Below are positions 5,709 to 13,132 of a stretch of DNA of 15,262 nt, in pieces. The notes beneath the pieces were generated by a model, which saw only the letters and a list, made by a program, of their open reading frames with translations, searched no databases and was not told the origin of the DNA. Origin of the DNA: JBGVMW01 sp045125095 (GTDB taxonomy: Bacteria > Bacillota > Clostridia > Lachnospirales > Lachnospiraceae); contig JBGVMW010000185.1 in the NCBI GenBank assembly GCA_045125095.1, positions 1 to 15,262 on the forward strand. The letters are read 5' to 3'. Within the stretch, counting starts at the first letter, position 1; the number at the start of each line of letters is the position of its first letter. The position numbers and the translations under genes were made by a program.

Positions 5709-6983
5709 TTAAATGTCCTGATATACAATGTTTCCGTTACAGATTGTACATCTCACACGACCTTGTAACGTTTGTCCGAGGAACGGAGAATTGCTGGATT
5801 TGGATTTGAAATCTTCTACCGTCCATAATTCAGTTGGATGGAACAGTACAAGATCTGCTGGGCCGCCTTCTTCAATATAGCCAGCATGTAAGCCATAGAA
5901 TTTAGCAGGCTGGTAACTCATGCGGGAAATAAAATCCATCAATGAGAGCAGAGAACGATTTACAAGGTAACTCATGCCTAAGGCAAGTGAAGTCTCTAAG
6001 CCGATGATACCACTCGGTGCTTCAGTCAGTGCCTTGTCTTTTTCTTCTTTGCTGTGTGGTGCATGGTCAGTAGCAATAATGGAGATCGTATTGTCGTTTA
6101 GTCCACTGATAATTTCTCTACGATCACTGTCTGTACGAAGAGGAGGGTTCATTTTCGCAAGTGTTTTATGTTCTAACAATGCTTCTTCTGTCAATGAAAA
6201 ATGATGTGGAGTTGCTTCTGCCACAACATGAGTTCCCATTGCCCTTGCAATGCGCACATTCTGTACGCCACCTTTTGTACTGATGTGCTGAATACAGATA
6301 CGTGTTCCGATATAGCCTGCCAACAGACAATCTCTGGCGATTAACAATTCCTCCGCTGTAGATGGGGAACCGGTCACACCGAAAAGGGCAGCTATACGTC
6401 CTTCGTTAATACCATTATTCGTGATGATATTTTTATCTTCCTCATGAAAACTGAGGGGCATGTCTAATTCTTTTGCTAACTTCATTGCTTCAATTAAAAG
6501 CTGTTCATTCATAATTGGCATACCATCATCTGTAAATACAACGGCACCATGCTCTTTTAAGGTTTTGAAGTCTGTTAGTTCTTCCCCTTTCATTCCTTTT
6601 GTAATGCTGGCAGCAGAATACACATGAATGCCTGTCTTTTTACCTTCTGCTAATACATAATCCAAGGTTTCCGCATTATCGACAACAGGATTTGTGTTAG
6701 CCATACAAATAACGGATGTGAAACCACCACGCTTTGCTGCTTCAGCACCTGTGTAAATATCCTCCTTGTAGGTAAAACCAGGATCACGGAAATGTACATG
6801 TGTATCTACAAAGCCTGGTGCAACAATAAAATCTTCTGCATCAATAATGGTTTCGCAAGCTGCTTCTTCGTCTGCAGTTGCTGGTCGAATTGAAAGTATT
6901 TTTCCATCTTTGATTAAAATATCAGTTTGCTCATCACGTTTGCTTTTTGGGTCAACAAGATGTCCGTTCTTAATAAGTATCAT
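5709..6983 (-). CDS. pyrC: Dihydroorotase
   Basis: Catalyses the reversible cyclisation of carbamoyl-aspartate to dihydroorotate, the third step of pyrimidine synthesis, in the cytoplasm. The ATG at 6983 is chosen because AAGGGGGAT lies just before it; an open extension to 7034 has no such site. The 424 residues fit the class I (Bacillus PyrC-like) enzyme. Visible metal and substrate residues are the HVHFRDPG motif (His62, His64, Arg66), Asn96 in MANTNP, the Asp pair of TDDG (152-153), His180 in FHEED, His233 in QHIST, ATPHHFSLTE, MNPPLR, and the catalytic Asp306 of ATDHAPH. All expected residues are present. It is a single-gene unit with its own promoter and terminator rather than part of a pyr operon, and is divergent from the MgsA-like gene. 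No attenuator hairpin was seen in the short leader. Confidence 0.96.
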   Translation of the reverse strand: MILIKNGHLVDPKSKRDEQTDILIKDGKILSIRPATADEEAACETIIDAEDFIVAPGFVDTHVHFRDPGFTYKEDIYTGAEAAKRGGFTSVICMANTNPVVDNAETLDYVLAEGKKTGIHVYSAASITKGMKGEELTDFKTLKEHGAVVFTDDGMPIMNEQLLIEAMKLAKELDMPLSFHEEDKNIITNNGINEGRIAALFGVTGSPSTAEELLIARDCLLAGYIGTRICIQHISTKGGVQNVRIARAMGTHVVAEATPHHFSLTEEALLEHKTLAKMNPPLRTDSDRREIISGLNDNTISIIATDHAPHSKEEKDKALTEAPSGIIGLETSLALGMSYLVNRSLLSLMDFISRMSYQPAKFYGLHAGYIEEGGPADLVLFHPTELWTVEDFKSKSSNSPFLGQTLQGRVRCTICNGNIVYQDI

Positions 6984-7019
6984 AGAATCCCCCTTCATTG
7001 TAATAGTTTTATAATACTT

Positions 7020-7048
7020 AGTATAGTGATGCACTGAAAAAAAATCAA
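7020..7048 (-). promoter_or_regulatory. Sigma-A promoter of pyrC
   Basis: On the minus strand, the -35 box TTGATT (7048-7043) is followed by a 17-base spacer and the -10 box TATACT (7025-7020). This gives a leader of roughly 30 bases before the pyrC ATG at 6983, too short for a long RNA attenuator. Inverted GTAACTAT-type motifs start 13 bases further upstream. Confidence 0.75.
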
Positions 7049-7060
7049 GGTGATATTGAA

Positions 7061-7163
7061 ATTAATAGTAACTATACAGAATAGGATTGTGCTGGACTGC
7101 ACAGTTCGTAGAAAATGTAGGGGATGCATCGTAACTATGAGGTACGGAATAGTTACAATTAAT
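7061..7163. repeat. 103-bp segment bounded by 15-bp inverted repeats
   Basis: ATTAATAGTAACTAT (7061-7075) and ATAGTTACAATTAAT (7149-7163) are inverted copies with one mismatch. A further GTAACTAT at 7131-7138 forms a perfect 8-bp hairpin with 7149-7156. The segment lies exactly between the divergent promoters of pyrC and the MgsA-like gene. It may be a small palindromic mobile remnant (MITE-like), or the GTAACTAT motifs may be operator half-sites. No flanking target duplication was recognised. Confidence 0.5.
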
Positions 7164-7174
7164 AATAAATCTAG

Positions 7175-7203
7175 TTGCGTTTATGCAATGATTTTGGTAT
7201 AAT
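7175..7203 (+). promoter_or_regulatory. Sigma-A promoter of the MgsA-like gene
   Basis: The perfect -10 box TATAAT (7198-7203) is preceded by TG at 7195-7196 (extended -10). TTGCGT (7175-7180) lies at a 17-base spacing as the -35 box. The ATG of the next gene is 53 bases beyond the -10 box. Confidence 0.75.
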
Positions 7204-7256
7204 TTTACTAGTGTACGGACACGTTCTATAAACGAAAAATGTAGGTGTGGTGAACG

Positions 7257-7649
7257 ATGAATATAGGAATAATAGCGCATAATAGTAAAAAAAGTATGAT
7301 AGAGGATTTTTGTATTGCATACAAAAAGATTTTGGCGAAGCATGAGATTTATGCAACAGCAATTACAGGCAGAAGAATTGAGGATGTAACATATTTAAAG
7401 GTTCATAAGTTTCATCCAGAAACTATCGGTGGTGATAGACAGTTGGTGGAGCGTATTGCAGAAGGCGGCATTGATTTGATGATTTTCTTTTACAATCCAA
7501 GTATGGATGATGGTTCCGAACCGGATGTATATATGTTTTTACGATATTGTGACCAGTATAATATTCCAGTTGCAACAAATATTGCAACGGCGGAATCTTT
7601 GATTCTTGCATTAGAATCAGGAGATTTAGAGGATGTCATTATCAGATAA
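7257..7649 (+). CDS. Methylglyoxal synthase-like protein with an altered active site
   Basis: A 130-residue protein of the MGS-like fold. Methylglyoxal synthase turns dihydroxyacetone phosphate into methylglyoxal and phosphate. Family features are IGIIAHNSKK, the Asp60 of GGDRQ (E. coli Asp71, the catalytic base), EPD with Asp90 (E. coli Asp101), and IPVATNIATAE. Aligned by eye to E. coli MgsA from memory, several active-site positions differ. Asp20 is Asn9, Thr47 is Ile36, the phosphate-binding Ser65-Gly66 are Pro54-Glu55, Asp91 is Asn80 and His98 is Ser87; His19 and Lys23 are kept (His8, Lys12). The C-terminus is about 20 residues shorter than in E. coli. It may be a paralogue with another ligand or a weak enzyme, so no gene symbol is given. 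It has its own promoter and terminator, a modest AGGTG ribosome binding site, and is divergent from pyrC. Confidence 0.8.
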   Translation: MNIGIIAHNSKKSMIEDFCIAYKKILAKHEIYATAITGRRIEDVTYLKVHKFHPETIGGDRQLVERIAEGGIDLMIFFYNPSMDDGSEPDVYMFLRYCDQYNIPVATNIATAESLILALESGDLEDVIIR

Positions 7650-7652
7650 AAT

Positions 7653-7686
7653 AACAGCCTGTGGGTAACTACAGGCTGTTTCCTTT
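7653..7686 (+). terminator. Rho-independent terminator after the MgsA-like gene
   Basis: AACAGCCTGT (7653-7662) pairs perfectly with ACAGGCTGTT (7671-7680) around an 8-base loop and is followed by the T-rich TCCTTT. It sits 3 bases after the stop codon. The left arm of a dispersed repeat starts within its T-rich tail. Confidence 0.85.
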
Positions 7687-7763
7687 ATATACTAGAAAAT
7701 TACAACGGTTTATTATAGAATGTAGTATTCGAAATTTGCTAGTATATAAAAAGTGATGCGCAC
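7684..7763. repeat. Copy of the dispersed palindromic repeat, short form
   Basis: The left arm TTTATATACTAGAAAAT (7684-7700) pairs with the right arm ATTTGCTAGTATATAAA (7734-7750) with a single mismatch. The loop contains ACAACGGTTTATTATAG, similar to the ACAACAGTTTATTGTAA loop of the copies at the right end. The conserved box GATGCGCAC follows at 7755-7763, as in those copies (63 versus 65 bases from the CTAG of the left arm). The GC-rich and terminator-like hairpins of the long form are missing. It occupies the place where a promoter for the following operon would be expected. Confidence 0.75.
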
Positions 7764-7791
7764 GAATTATTCATTAAACTGGAGGAAGTCC

Positions 7792-9204
7792 ATGCTATAT
7801 GAAGCATTAAAAAAATACAGTGAATCGGATTATTATCCTTTTCATATGCCGGGGCATAAGCGGAGAATGGGACGCTTTTGTAATCCCTATGAACTGGATA
7901 TTACGGAAATAGAAGGATTTGACAATCTTCATCATGCAGAGGGCATTTTGAAGGAAATAGAGGAGAAGTTAGCAGCATTTTATCAAGCAGAAGAATCTAA
8001 GATGCTGATTAATGGAAGTACCTGTGGAATTCTTGCGGCCATTAGCTCTTGCGTAGAAAGAAATGGTCGTCTATTGGTGGCAAGAAACTGTCACAAGGCA
8101 GTATTTCATGGGATGTTGCTGACTGGCTGTAAAGCCAGTTATCTGTATCCTGCTTATGTTTCGGAATATGGAATCGCAGGAGGTATTTTACCGGAGACTG
8201 TGCGACAATCATTAGAAACATATAAAGATATTCAAGCAGTGCTGATTACATCGCCTACGTATGATGGTGTGGTTTCTGATGTGAAGGCAATTGCAGAGAT
8301 TACGCATGCATATGGCGTGCCATTGATCGTAGACGAAGCCCATGGTGCTCATTTTTGCTGTGATAAAAGATTTCCGATAAGTGCATTGCAATGTGGGGCA
8401 GATATTGTAATTAACAGCCTCCATAAGACACTGCCAAGCTTTACCCAGACGGCAGTTTTGCATATGCAGGGACACTTAGTGGATCGAGACAGACTAAAAA
8501 AATATCTTGCCATTTACCAGACAAGCAGTCCTTCTTATCTGCTGATGGCATCAGCGGAAAATTGTGTGGATTTGGTAAGAAAAGAAGGTACGGAACGATA
8601 TGACAGGTTACATGGCTGTCTAAATACATTTCTTAAAGAAATGCAACAGGGTCATCATATCAAATGTGCAGATAAAAACATGATTGGAAAAAATGGTGTC
8701 TATGATTTTGATGCTTCTAAACTAATTCTTTCCGTGAAAGGTACTTCCTTGACGGGAGCAAAACTATATGACAGATTACTGAAAACATACCATTTACAGA
8801 TGGAAATGGCAGCTCAGGATTATGTGATTGGCATTACAACATTGGCAGACGAAGAAGAAGGCTTTTCCCGTCTGAGTCATGCATTGTTAGAGATAGATAG
8901 GGAAATTGTTGAACAGAAGAATGATATAAGGACAGCAGTTTTGACGGAACCGGAGCAGGTGTTTACATTAGCAGAGGCAGACAATGCTAAAAAAACAAGA
9001 ATTCCATTTAAGGAATCCGTAGGTAGAATCTGTGGGGAAATGGTATTTGTATACCCACCTGGTATTCCATTACTTGTGCCGGGTGAACGAATCAGCAGGA
9101 TTGCACTTGACCAGATTTTATACAAAAAAGAATCGGGATTGAAGGTGGAAGGCACCTCTGATATATCAACAGAAACGCTGTTTGTTATAGAGGATAACCA
9201 ATAG
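7792..9204 (+). CDS. Orn/Lys/Arg decarboxylase family protein (YaaO-like, PLP-dependent)
   Basis: A pyridoxal-phosphate enzyme of the amino-acid decarboxylase family, fold type I. ATG 7792 is chosen because GGAGGAAG lies just before it; the open frame before it only runs through the repeat. The 470-residue protein shows the family motifs in order: MPGHKR (residues 19-24), INGSTCGI (73-80, cofactor phosphate binding), CHKAVFHG (100-107), SPTYDGVVSD (154-163), VDEAHGAH with Asp181 contacting the pyridine nitrogen, and SLHKTLPSFTQ with Lys212 as the Schiff-base lysine. It lacks the N-terminal wing domain of the large E. coli enzymes, like Bacillus SpeA/YaaO. The substrate (lysine, arginine or ornithine) cannot be read from sequence. 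It heads the housekeeping cluster as yaaO does in Bacillus, 59 bases before the kinase gene. Confidence 0.9.
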   Translation: MLYEALKKYSESDYYPFHMPGHKRRMGRFCNPYELDITEIEGFDNLHHAEGILKEIEEKLAAFYQAEESKMLINGSTCGILAAISSCVERNGRLLVARNCHKAVFHGMLLTGCKASYLYPAYVSEYGIAGGILPETVRQSLETYKDIQAVLITSPTYDGVVSDVKAIAEITHAYGVPLIVDEAHGAHFCCDKRFPISALQCGADIVINSLHKTLPSFTQTAVLHMQGHLVDRDRLKKYLAIYQTSSPSYLLMASAENCVDLVRKEGTERYDRLHGCLNTFLKEMQQGHHIKCADKNMIGKNGVYDFDASKLILSVKGTSLTGAKLYDRLLKTYHLQMEMAAQDYVIGITTLADEEEGFSRLSHALLEIDREIVEQKNDIRTAVLTEPEQVFTLAEADNAKKTRIPFKESVGRICGEMVFVYPPGIPLLVPGERISRIALDQILYKKESGLKVEGTSDISTETLFVIEDNQ

Positions 9205-9263
9205 CAATAAGGCGATTATACATTCTGCAACATAGAAGACAATGATGAAGAAAGGCTAGAAAT

Positions 9264-9851
9264 ATGGGAAAAATATTTTATCTTATGGGAAAAAGTTCCG
9301 TAGGTAAAGATACAATTTATAAAAAACTGTTAGAAATAGAAAAAGAATTACATCCAATTATTTTATACACTACCCGCCCAATCAGAGAAGGAGAGACAGA
9401 CGGTGTAGAGTATTATTTTGTGACAGAAGAACGGATGCAGTCATTTCAAAGAGAAGGAAAAATTATAGAAAAAAGAAGCTATGACACGGTGCATGGTATA
9501 TGGAATTATTTTACAGCAGATGATGGGCAGATTGATTTAGCCCAAAAACAGTATCTGGCAATTGGTACATTAGAATCCTATGAAAAATTGAGAAACTATT
9601 TTGGAAAAGAAGCGTTAGTGCCATTATATATTGAACTAGAGGATGGGGAGCGGTTGGGTCGTGCCTTGTTCCGTGAACAGCAGCAGAAAACACCAAAGTA
9701 TGCAGAATTGTGCAGACGATATTTAGCAGACGAAAGAGATTTTTCAGAAGAAAATATTGCAAGGGCAGAGATAGAGAAGCGGTTCGTCAATGGTTCATCA
9801 GAACAGTGTGTGAATGAAATACGCAGTTATATCCGGAGGATAAAAGAATGA
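9264..9851 (+). CDS. Guanylate kinase-like protein (divergent)
   Basis: A 195-residue P-loop nucleotide kinase, resembling the enzyme that phosphorylates GMP to GDP with ATP. The nucleotide loop is GKSSVGKDT (residues 9-17), compared with the usual GPSGVGKGT. The GMP-binding stretch is TTRPIREGETDGVEYYF (36-52), keeping Arg38, Arg41, Glu43 and Tyr50, followed by IIEKRSYDTVHG. The usual IDVQGAxQVK strand is replaced by AIGTLESYEKL (99-109), so it is a divergent branch. The start has GAAGAAAGG before the ATG. It sits between the decarboxylase and yaaR, where Bacillus carries thymidylate kinase (tmk). The genome probably has a standard gmk elsewhere, making this a paralogue whose preferred nucleotide is uncertain. 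Confidence 0.82.
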   Translation: MGKIFYLMGKSSVGKDTIYKKLLEIEKELHPIILYTTRPIREGETDGVEYYFVTEERMQSFQREGKIIEKRSYDTVHGIWNYFTADDGQIDLAQKQYLAIGTLESYEKLRNYFGKEALVPLYIELEDGERLGRALFREQQQKTPKYAELCRRYLADERDFSEENIARAEIEKRFVNGSSEQCVNEIRSYIRRIKE

Positions 9852-9874
9852 GTATATACGAGACGATGGATTTG

Positions 9875-9883
9875 TGGTATACT
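9875..9883 (+). promoter_or_regulatory. Possible extended -10 promoter upstream of yaaR
   Basis: TGGTATACT carries a -10 box TATACT (9878-9883) with a TG extension at 9875-9876. No good -35 box lies at the right spacing (TATACG at 9855-9860). The 93-base gap here is the largest in the cluster, so an internal start of transcription is plausible. Confidence 0.4.
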
Positions 9884-9944
9884 ATTTTAAATAAGCAAAG
9901 TAAAAAAATCGGTGAATAAAGAAGGATGACGGGAGGTGACTTCT

Positions 9945-10385
9945 TTGGATATAAAAGTAGATAATGTGCAGCAGATAACGCAGACCGATAACGTGGGGAA
10001 GGTGCAGAATACCGGAAGTGATTTTAAATTTACTTTAATTAGTAATATTGAGGAACAGAATCTTCAGGCAAAGCTGAATTCCTTAATGACGGATATTACA
10101 AAGCAAGGTGAACACATTGCGCGTCATATGGATATTCGTGATATGAAAAAATATCGCGGTCTGATAAAAGATTTCCTGAATGAAGTGGTGAATCGTTCAC
10201 ATAAGTTTTCAAGAGAGAACTTTTTGGACAGACGTGGACGTCACAGAGTATATGGAATCATTAAACTGGTAGATAAGAATCTGGATGAACTGGTAGAGGA
10301 ACTTATGAAGGACGAGCAGGATCACATCAAGATTCTGGATAAAATAGGGGAAATTGAAGGGCTTTTGTTAGATATTCTGGCATAA
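9945..10385 (+). CDS. yaaR: YaaR-like protein (DUF327)
   Basis: A protein of unknown biochemical role that is conserved in this exact genomic place in Firmicutes. The TTG start at 9945 is preferred because GGGAGGTGA (9931-9939), almost fully complementary to the 16S tail, lies eight bases before it; a GTG at 9936 lies inside that site. The 146 residues are soluble and largely helical after a disordered first 25. Family-like segments are HIARHMDIRDMKKYRGLIKD (57-76), FLNEVVNRSHKFSRENFLD and RRGRHRVYGIIKLVDKNLDE. There is no membrane segment and no catalytic motif. It is followed by holB 47 bases later. The name rests on motif recognition plus synteny. Confidence 0.85.
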   Translation: MDIKVDNVQQITQTDNVGKVQNTGSDFKFTLISNIEEQNLQAKLNSLMTDITKQGEHIARHMDIRDMKKYRGLIKDFLNEVVNRSHKFSRENFLDRRGRHRVYGIIKLVDKNLDELVEELMKDEQDHIKILDKIGEIEGLLLDILA

Positions 10386-10432
10386 AGATAAGAATTACAA
10401 TACTGTAAATATACAGTGGAATCGAGGGACAT

Positions 10433-11419
10433 ATGGGATTTGAAAAGATAATTGGACATGAAGAAATAAAAGTGCATATTCAAAACGCATTAGAAACCGG
10501 AAAAATATCCCATGCATATATCATTAATGGGGAAATGGGGTGCGGACGTACGATGCTTGCGGAGGCGTTTGCGGCAGTATTACAATGCGAATCACAGGAA
10601 AAAGACGCATGTGGATGTTGTACTTCCTGTAAGCAGGTACAGGGGCATAATCATCCGGATATTATTTATGTAAACCATGAGAAGCCAGGAAGCATTGGTG
10701 TTGAGGATGTTCGTGAGCAACTAGTAGGAGATATCCAGATTAAACCATATTCCAGTAAATATAAGATATACATTATGAAGGATGCCGATTTGATGACGGT
10801 ACAGGCACAGAATGCGATTTTGAAAACCATTGAGGAACCACCAGCTTATGCAGTGATTCTGCTACTGACAGAGAATGCAGATAAACTGTTAGATACCATT
10901 CGTTCCCGTTGTGTAAGATTAAACTGTAAGCCTGTAAAGGATGCGGTTGTAAAATCTTATCTCATGGAGACTTTGAGAATACCGGATTACAAAGCAGAAT
11001 TAGCAGCAGCTTTTGGACGTGGAAATATTGGAAAGGCAATGCGCCTTGCAACTTCCGAAGATTTTGATAAAATAAGGGATGATGCCATTTCCATTATGAA
11101 ATACAAAAAAGATATCCAGATGAGTGAGCTCATAGACTGGATGAAAAAAATCACAGAATACAAATTAGAAATCAATGATTTTCTGGATGTTATTCTTGTA
11201 TGGTTGCGGGATGTTCTTTTGTTCAAGGCAACAAAGGATGCGAATACATTGATTTTCAGTGAAGAAATATCAGAGATTAAAAAGCAGGCAGCTGCCAGCT
11301 CCTATGAGGGAATGGAGACGATGATGAAAGCCATTGATAAGGCTAAATTAAGACTGCGCAGCAATGTAAATTTTGAGCTTACCATGGAACTGTTATTTTT
11401 GACGATCATTGAAAATTAA
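10433..11419 (+). CDS. holB: DNA polymerase III subunit delta'
   Basis: The delta' subunit of the clamp loader, which helps place the sliding clamp on DNA. The 328 residues carry an AAA+ domain. The P-loop GEMGCGRT (33-40) has Arg in place of the invariant Lys, consistent with delta' being the non-hydrolysing stator. A zinc site is formed by Cys52, Cys60, Cys63 and Cys66 (CGCCTSCKQ), followed by HNHPD. AQNAILKTIEEPP (126-138) and the SRC motif (159-161), which supplies the arginine finger to the neighbouring subunit, are all present. The C-terminal collar region is less conserved. The ribosome binding site is GAGGG before ATG 10433. The holB-ricT order is the standard Firmicutes arrangement. 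Confidence 0.93.
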   Translation: MGFEKIIGHEEIKVHIQNALETGKISHAYIINGEMGCGRTMLAEAFAAVLQCESQEKDACGCCTSCKQVQGHNHPDIIYVNHEKPGSIGVEDVREQLVGDIQIKPYSSKYKIYIMKDADLMTVQAQNAILKTIEEPPAYAVILLLTENADKLLDTIRSRCVRLNCKPVKDAVVKSYLMETLRIPDYKAELAAAFGRGNIGKAMRLATSEDFDKIRDDAISIMKYKKDIQMSELIDWMKKITEYKLEINDFLDVILVWLRDVLLFKATKDANTLIFSEEISEIKKQAAASSYEGMETMMKAIDKAKLRLRSNVNFELTMELLFLTIIEN

Positions 11420-11480
11420 AGCAGACGAAGGGAAAATGGGGATGACGTAGAAAAGCGAAAGGATATAGGCATAGATAATC

Positions 11481-12383
11481 ATGATAAAAGTAATAGGCGT
11501 GCGTTTTCGAAATGCAGGTAAAGTGTATTTCTTTGCACCATTAGATTTTGATATTCACAGAAATGAACACGTAATTGTAGAAACTGCAAGAGGTATCGAA
11601 TATGGTACTGTTGTGATGGATATCCGTGAGGTGGAGGATGATAAAGTAATCCAGCCATTGAAACCGGTTATCCGTGTAGCAACACCGGAAGATGATGAGA
11701 TTGCTGTCCAGAACAAAGTAAAAGAAAAAGAGGCCTTCAAAATCTGTTTAGAGAAGATTGCAAAGCACCAATTAGAGATGAAATTAATTGATGCAGAATA
11801 TACCTTCGACAATAATAAGTTATTATTCTATTTTACAGCAGATGGACGAATTGATTTCCGCGAACTTGTTAAGGATTTAGCGGCAGTTTTCAAGACACGT
11901 ATTGAATTACGTCAGATTGGTGTGAGAGATGAAACGAAGATTTTAGGTGGCATTGGGATATGCGGAAGACCACTGTGTTGTCATACATTCCTTGCTGATT
12001 TTGCCCCGGTATCCATTAAAATGGCTAAGGAACAGAATCTTTCCTTGAATCCAACTAAGATATCAGGTGTATGCGGAAGATTGATGTGCTGTCTTAAGAA
12101 CGAGGAAGAGACGTACGAGGAATTAAATAGTCATTTACCAAGTATTGGCGATTATGTTCAGACAGATGACGGCTTGAAAGGTGAAGTGACAAGTGTTAGT
12201 GTTCTTCGCCAGTTAGTAAAGGTTACGGTTACCATTGATGATGAAAAAGAAAGTCGTGAATATCACGTAGACCAGTTAAAATTTAAGCCAAGGCGTAAGA
12301 AGGAAAAATTGAAGCTGACACCGGAAGAATTGAAGGAATTAGAAATATTAGAGCGTCAGGATGAAAGGAAATCAAAACTGTAA
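11481..12383 (+). CDS. ricT: RicT/YaaT, PSP1-domain stage 0 sporulation and RNA-processing factor
   Basis: In Bacillus subtilis RicT (YaaT) joins RicA and RicF in a complex with [4Fe-4S] clusters that assists RNase Y in mRNA maturation and affects competence, biofilm formation and sporulation. The 300-residue product has the PSP1 family layout: VIGVRFRNAGKVYFF at the N-terminus, ETARGIEYGTVV (34-45), and a PSP1 C-terminal domain to about residue 150. Then come two cysteine motifs, GICGRPLCC (159-167) and GVCGRLMCC (196-204), giving six Cys that fit cluster binding. The tail is highly charged (KPRRKKEKLKLTPEELKELE). A clear Shine-Dalgarno is not seen close to ATG 11481. Its stop overlaps the next start (TAATG), so trmN6 is coupled. 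Confidence 0.92.
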   Translation: MIKVIGVRFRNAGKVYFFAPLDFDIHRNEHVIVETARGIEYGTVVMDIREVEDDKVIQPLKPVIRVATPEDDEIAVQNKVKEKEAFKICLEKIAKHQLEMKLIDAEYTFDNNKLLFYFTADGRIDFRELVKDLAAVFKTRIELRQIGVRDETKILGGIGICGRPLCCHTFLADFAPVSIKMAKEQNLSLNPTKISGVCGRLMCCLKNEEETYEELNSHLPSIGDYVQTDDGLKGEVTSVSVLRQLVKVTVTIDDEKESREYHVDQLKFKPRRKKEKLKLTPEELKELEILERQDERKSKL

Positions 12384-13132
12384 TGGAAGTGTTTCTAAAT
12401 CCACAAGAAAGAATTGATGATTTACAGAGAAAAGGTTATCGTATTATACAGCATCCAGACAAGTTTTGCTTTGGAATGGATGCTGTTTTGCTGAGTGCAT
12501 TTGCTAATGCAAAAGAAGGTGAGACGGTAATAGATCTAGGTACAGGAACGGGAATTATTCCAATTCTTATGGAAGCCAGAGGGAAAGGCAACAGGTTTAC
12601 TGCACTGGAATTACAGGAAGAAAGTGCAGATATGGCGCGACGAAGTGTCAAGCTGAATGATTTAGAGGACAAGATTGAAGTGGTACAGGGCGATATAAAA
12701 GAAGCTTCTAAAGTATTTGGTAAAGGAAGCTTTCAGGTAGTGACAACCAATCCGCCATATATGGTTGGCAATCATGGTCTGGCTAATAAGGCAGAATCAT
12801 TGCACATTGCAAGACATGAGGTTGCCTGTACGTTAGAAGATATTATAAGGGAAAGTGCGGCACTGCTCAAAAACAAAGGACGATTCTATATGGTGCATCG
12901 TCCATTTCGTTTGGCAGAAATTATGTCTCTTATGGTGCAGTATAAGATAGAACCAAAGCGAATGCGGCTTGTGCATCCCTATCAACATAAGGCGCCCAAT
13001 ATGGTGCTGGTAGAAGGGCTTCGAGGTGGTAATTCCCGAATTACGGTAGAGCCACCACTTATTATTTATAAAGAGGACGGTACCTACACTTCTGAGGTAA
13101 ACAATTTATATTACGGAGAGGAGGCAAACTAA
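12383..13132 (+). CDS. trmN6: tRNA1(Val) adenine-37 N6-methyltransferase (YabB/TrmN6-like)
   Basis: An S-adenosylmethionine-dependent methyltransferase that, by family, methylates N6 of adenine 37 in a valine tRNA. In the 249 residues, the AdoMet motif I is VIDLGTGTGIIPIL (49-62), the acidic ribose contact is LELQEES (75-81), the next acidic loop is VQGDIKE, and the catalytic NPPY motif is TNPPYMVG (122-129), typical of N6-adenine methylases. FCFGMDAVLLSAFA (28-41) is the family signature before motif I. The ATG overlaps the ricT stop by one base, and its own stop overlaps the rsmI ATG the same way. The tRNA substrate is inferred from the family. Confidence 0.9.
   Translation: MEVFLNPQERIDDLQRKGYRIIQHPDKFCFGMDAVLLSAFANAKEGETVIDLGTGTGIIPILMEARGKGNRFTALELQEESADMARRSVKLNDLEDKIEVVQGDIKEASKVFGKGSFQVVTTNPPYMVGNHGLANKAESLHIARHEVACTLEDIIRESAALLKNKGRFYMVHRPFRLAEIMSLMVQYKIEPKRMRLVHPYQHKAPNMVLVEGLRGGNSRITVEPPLIIYKEDGTYTSEVNNLYYGEEAN

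Noticed and set aside
6984..7019. Pyrimidine-responsive attenuator or PyrR site in the pyrC leader
   Set aside because: The leader between promoter and start codon is only about 30 bases and shows no alternative hairpins or T run.
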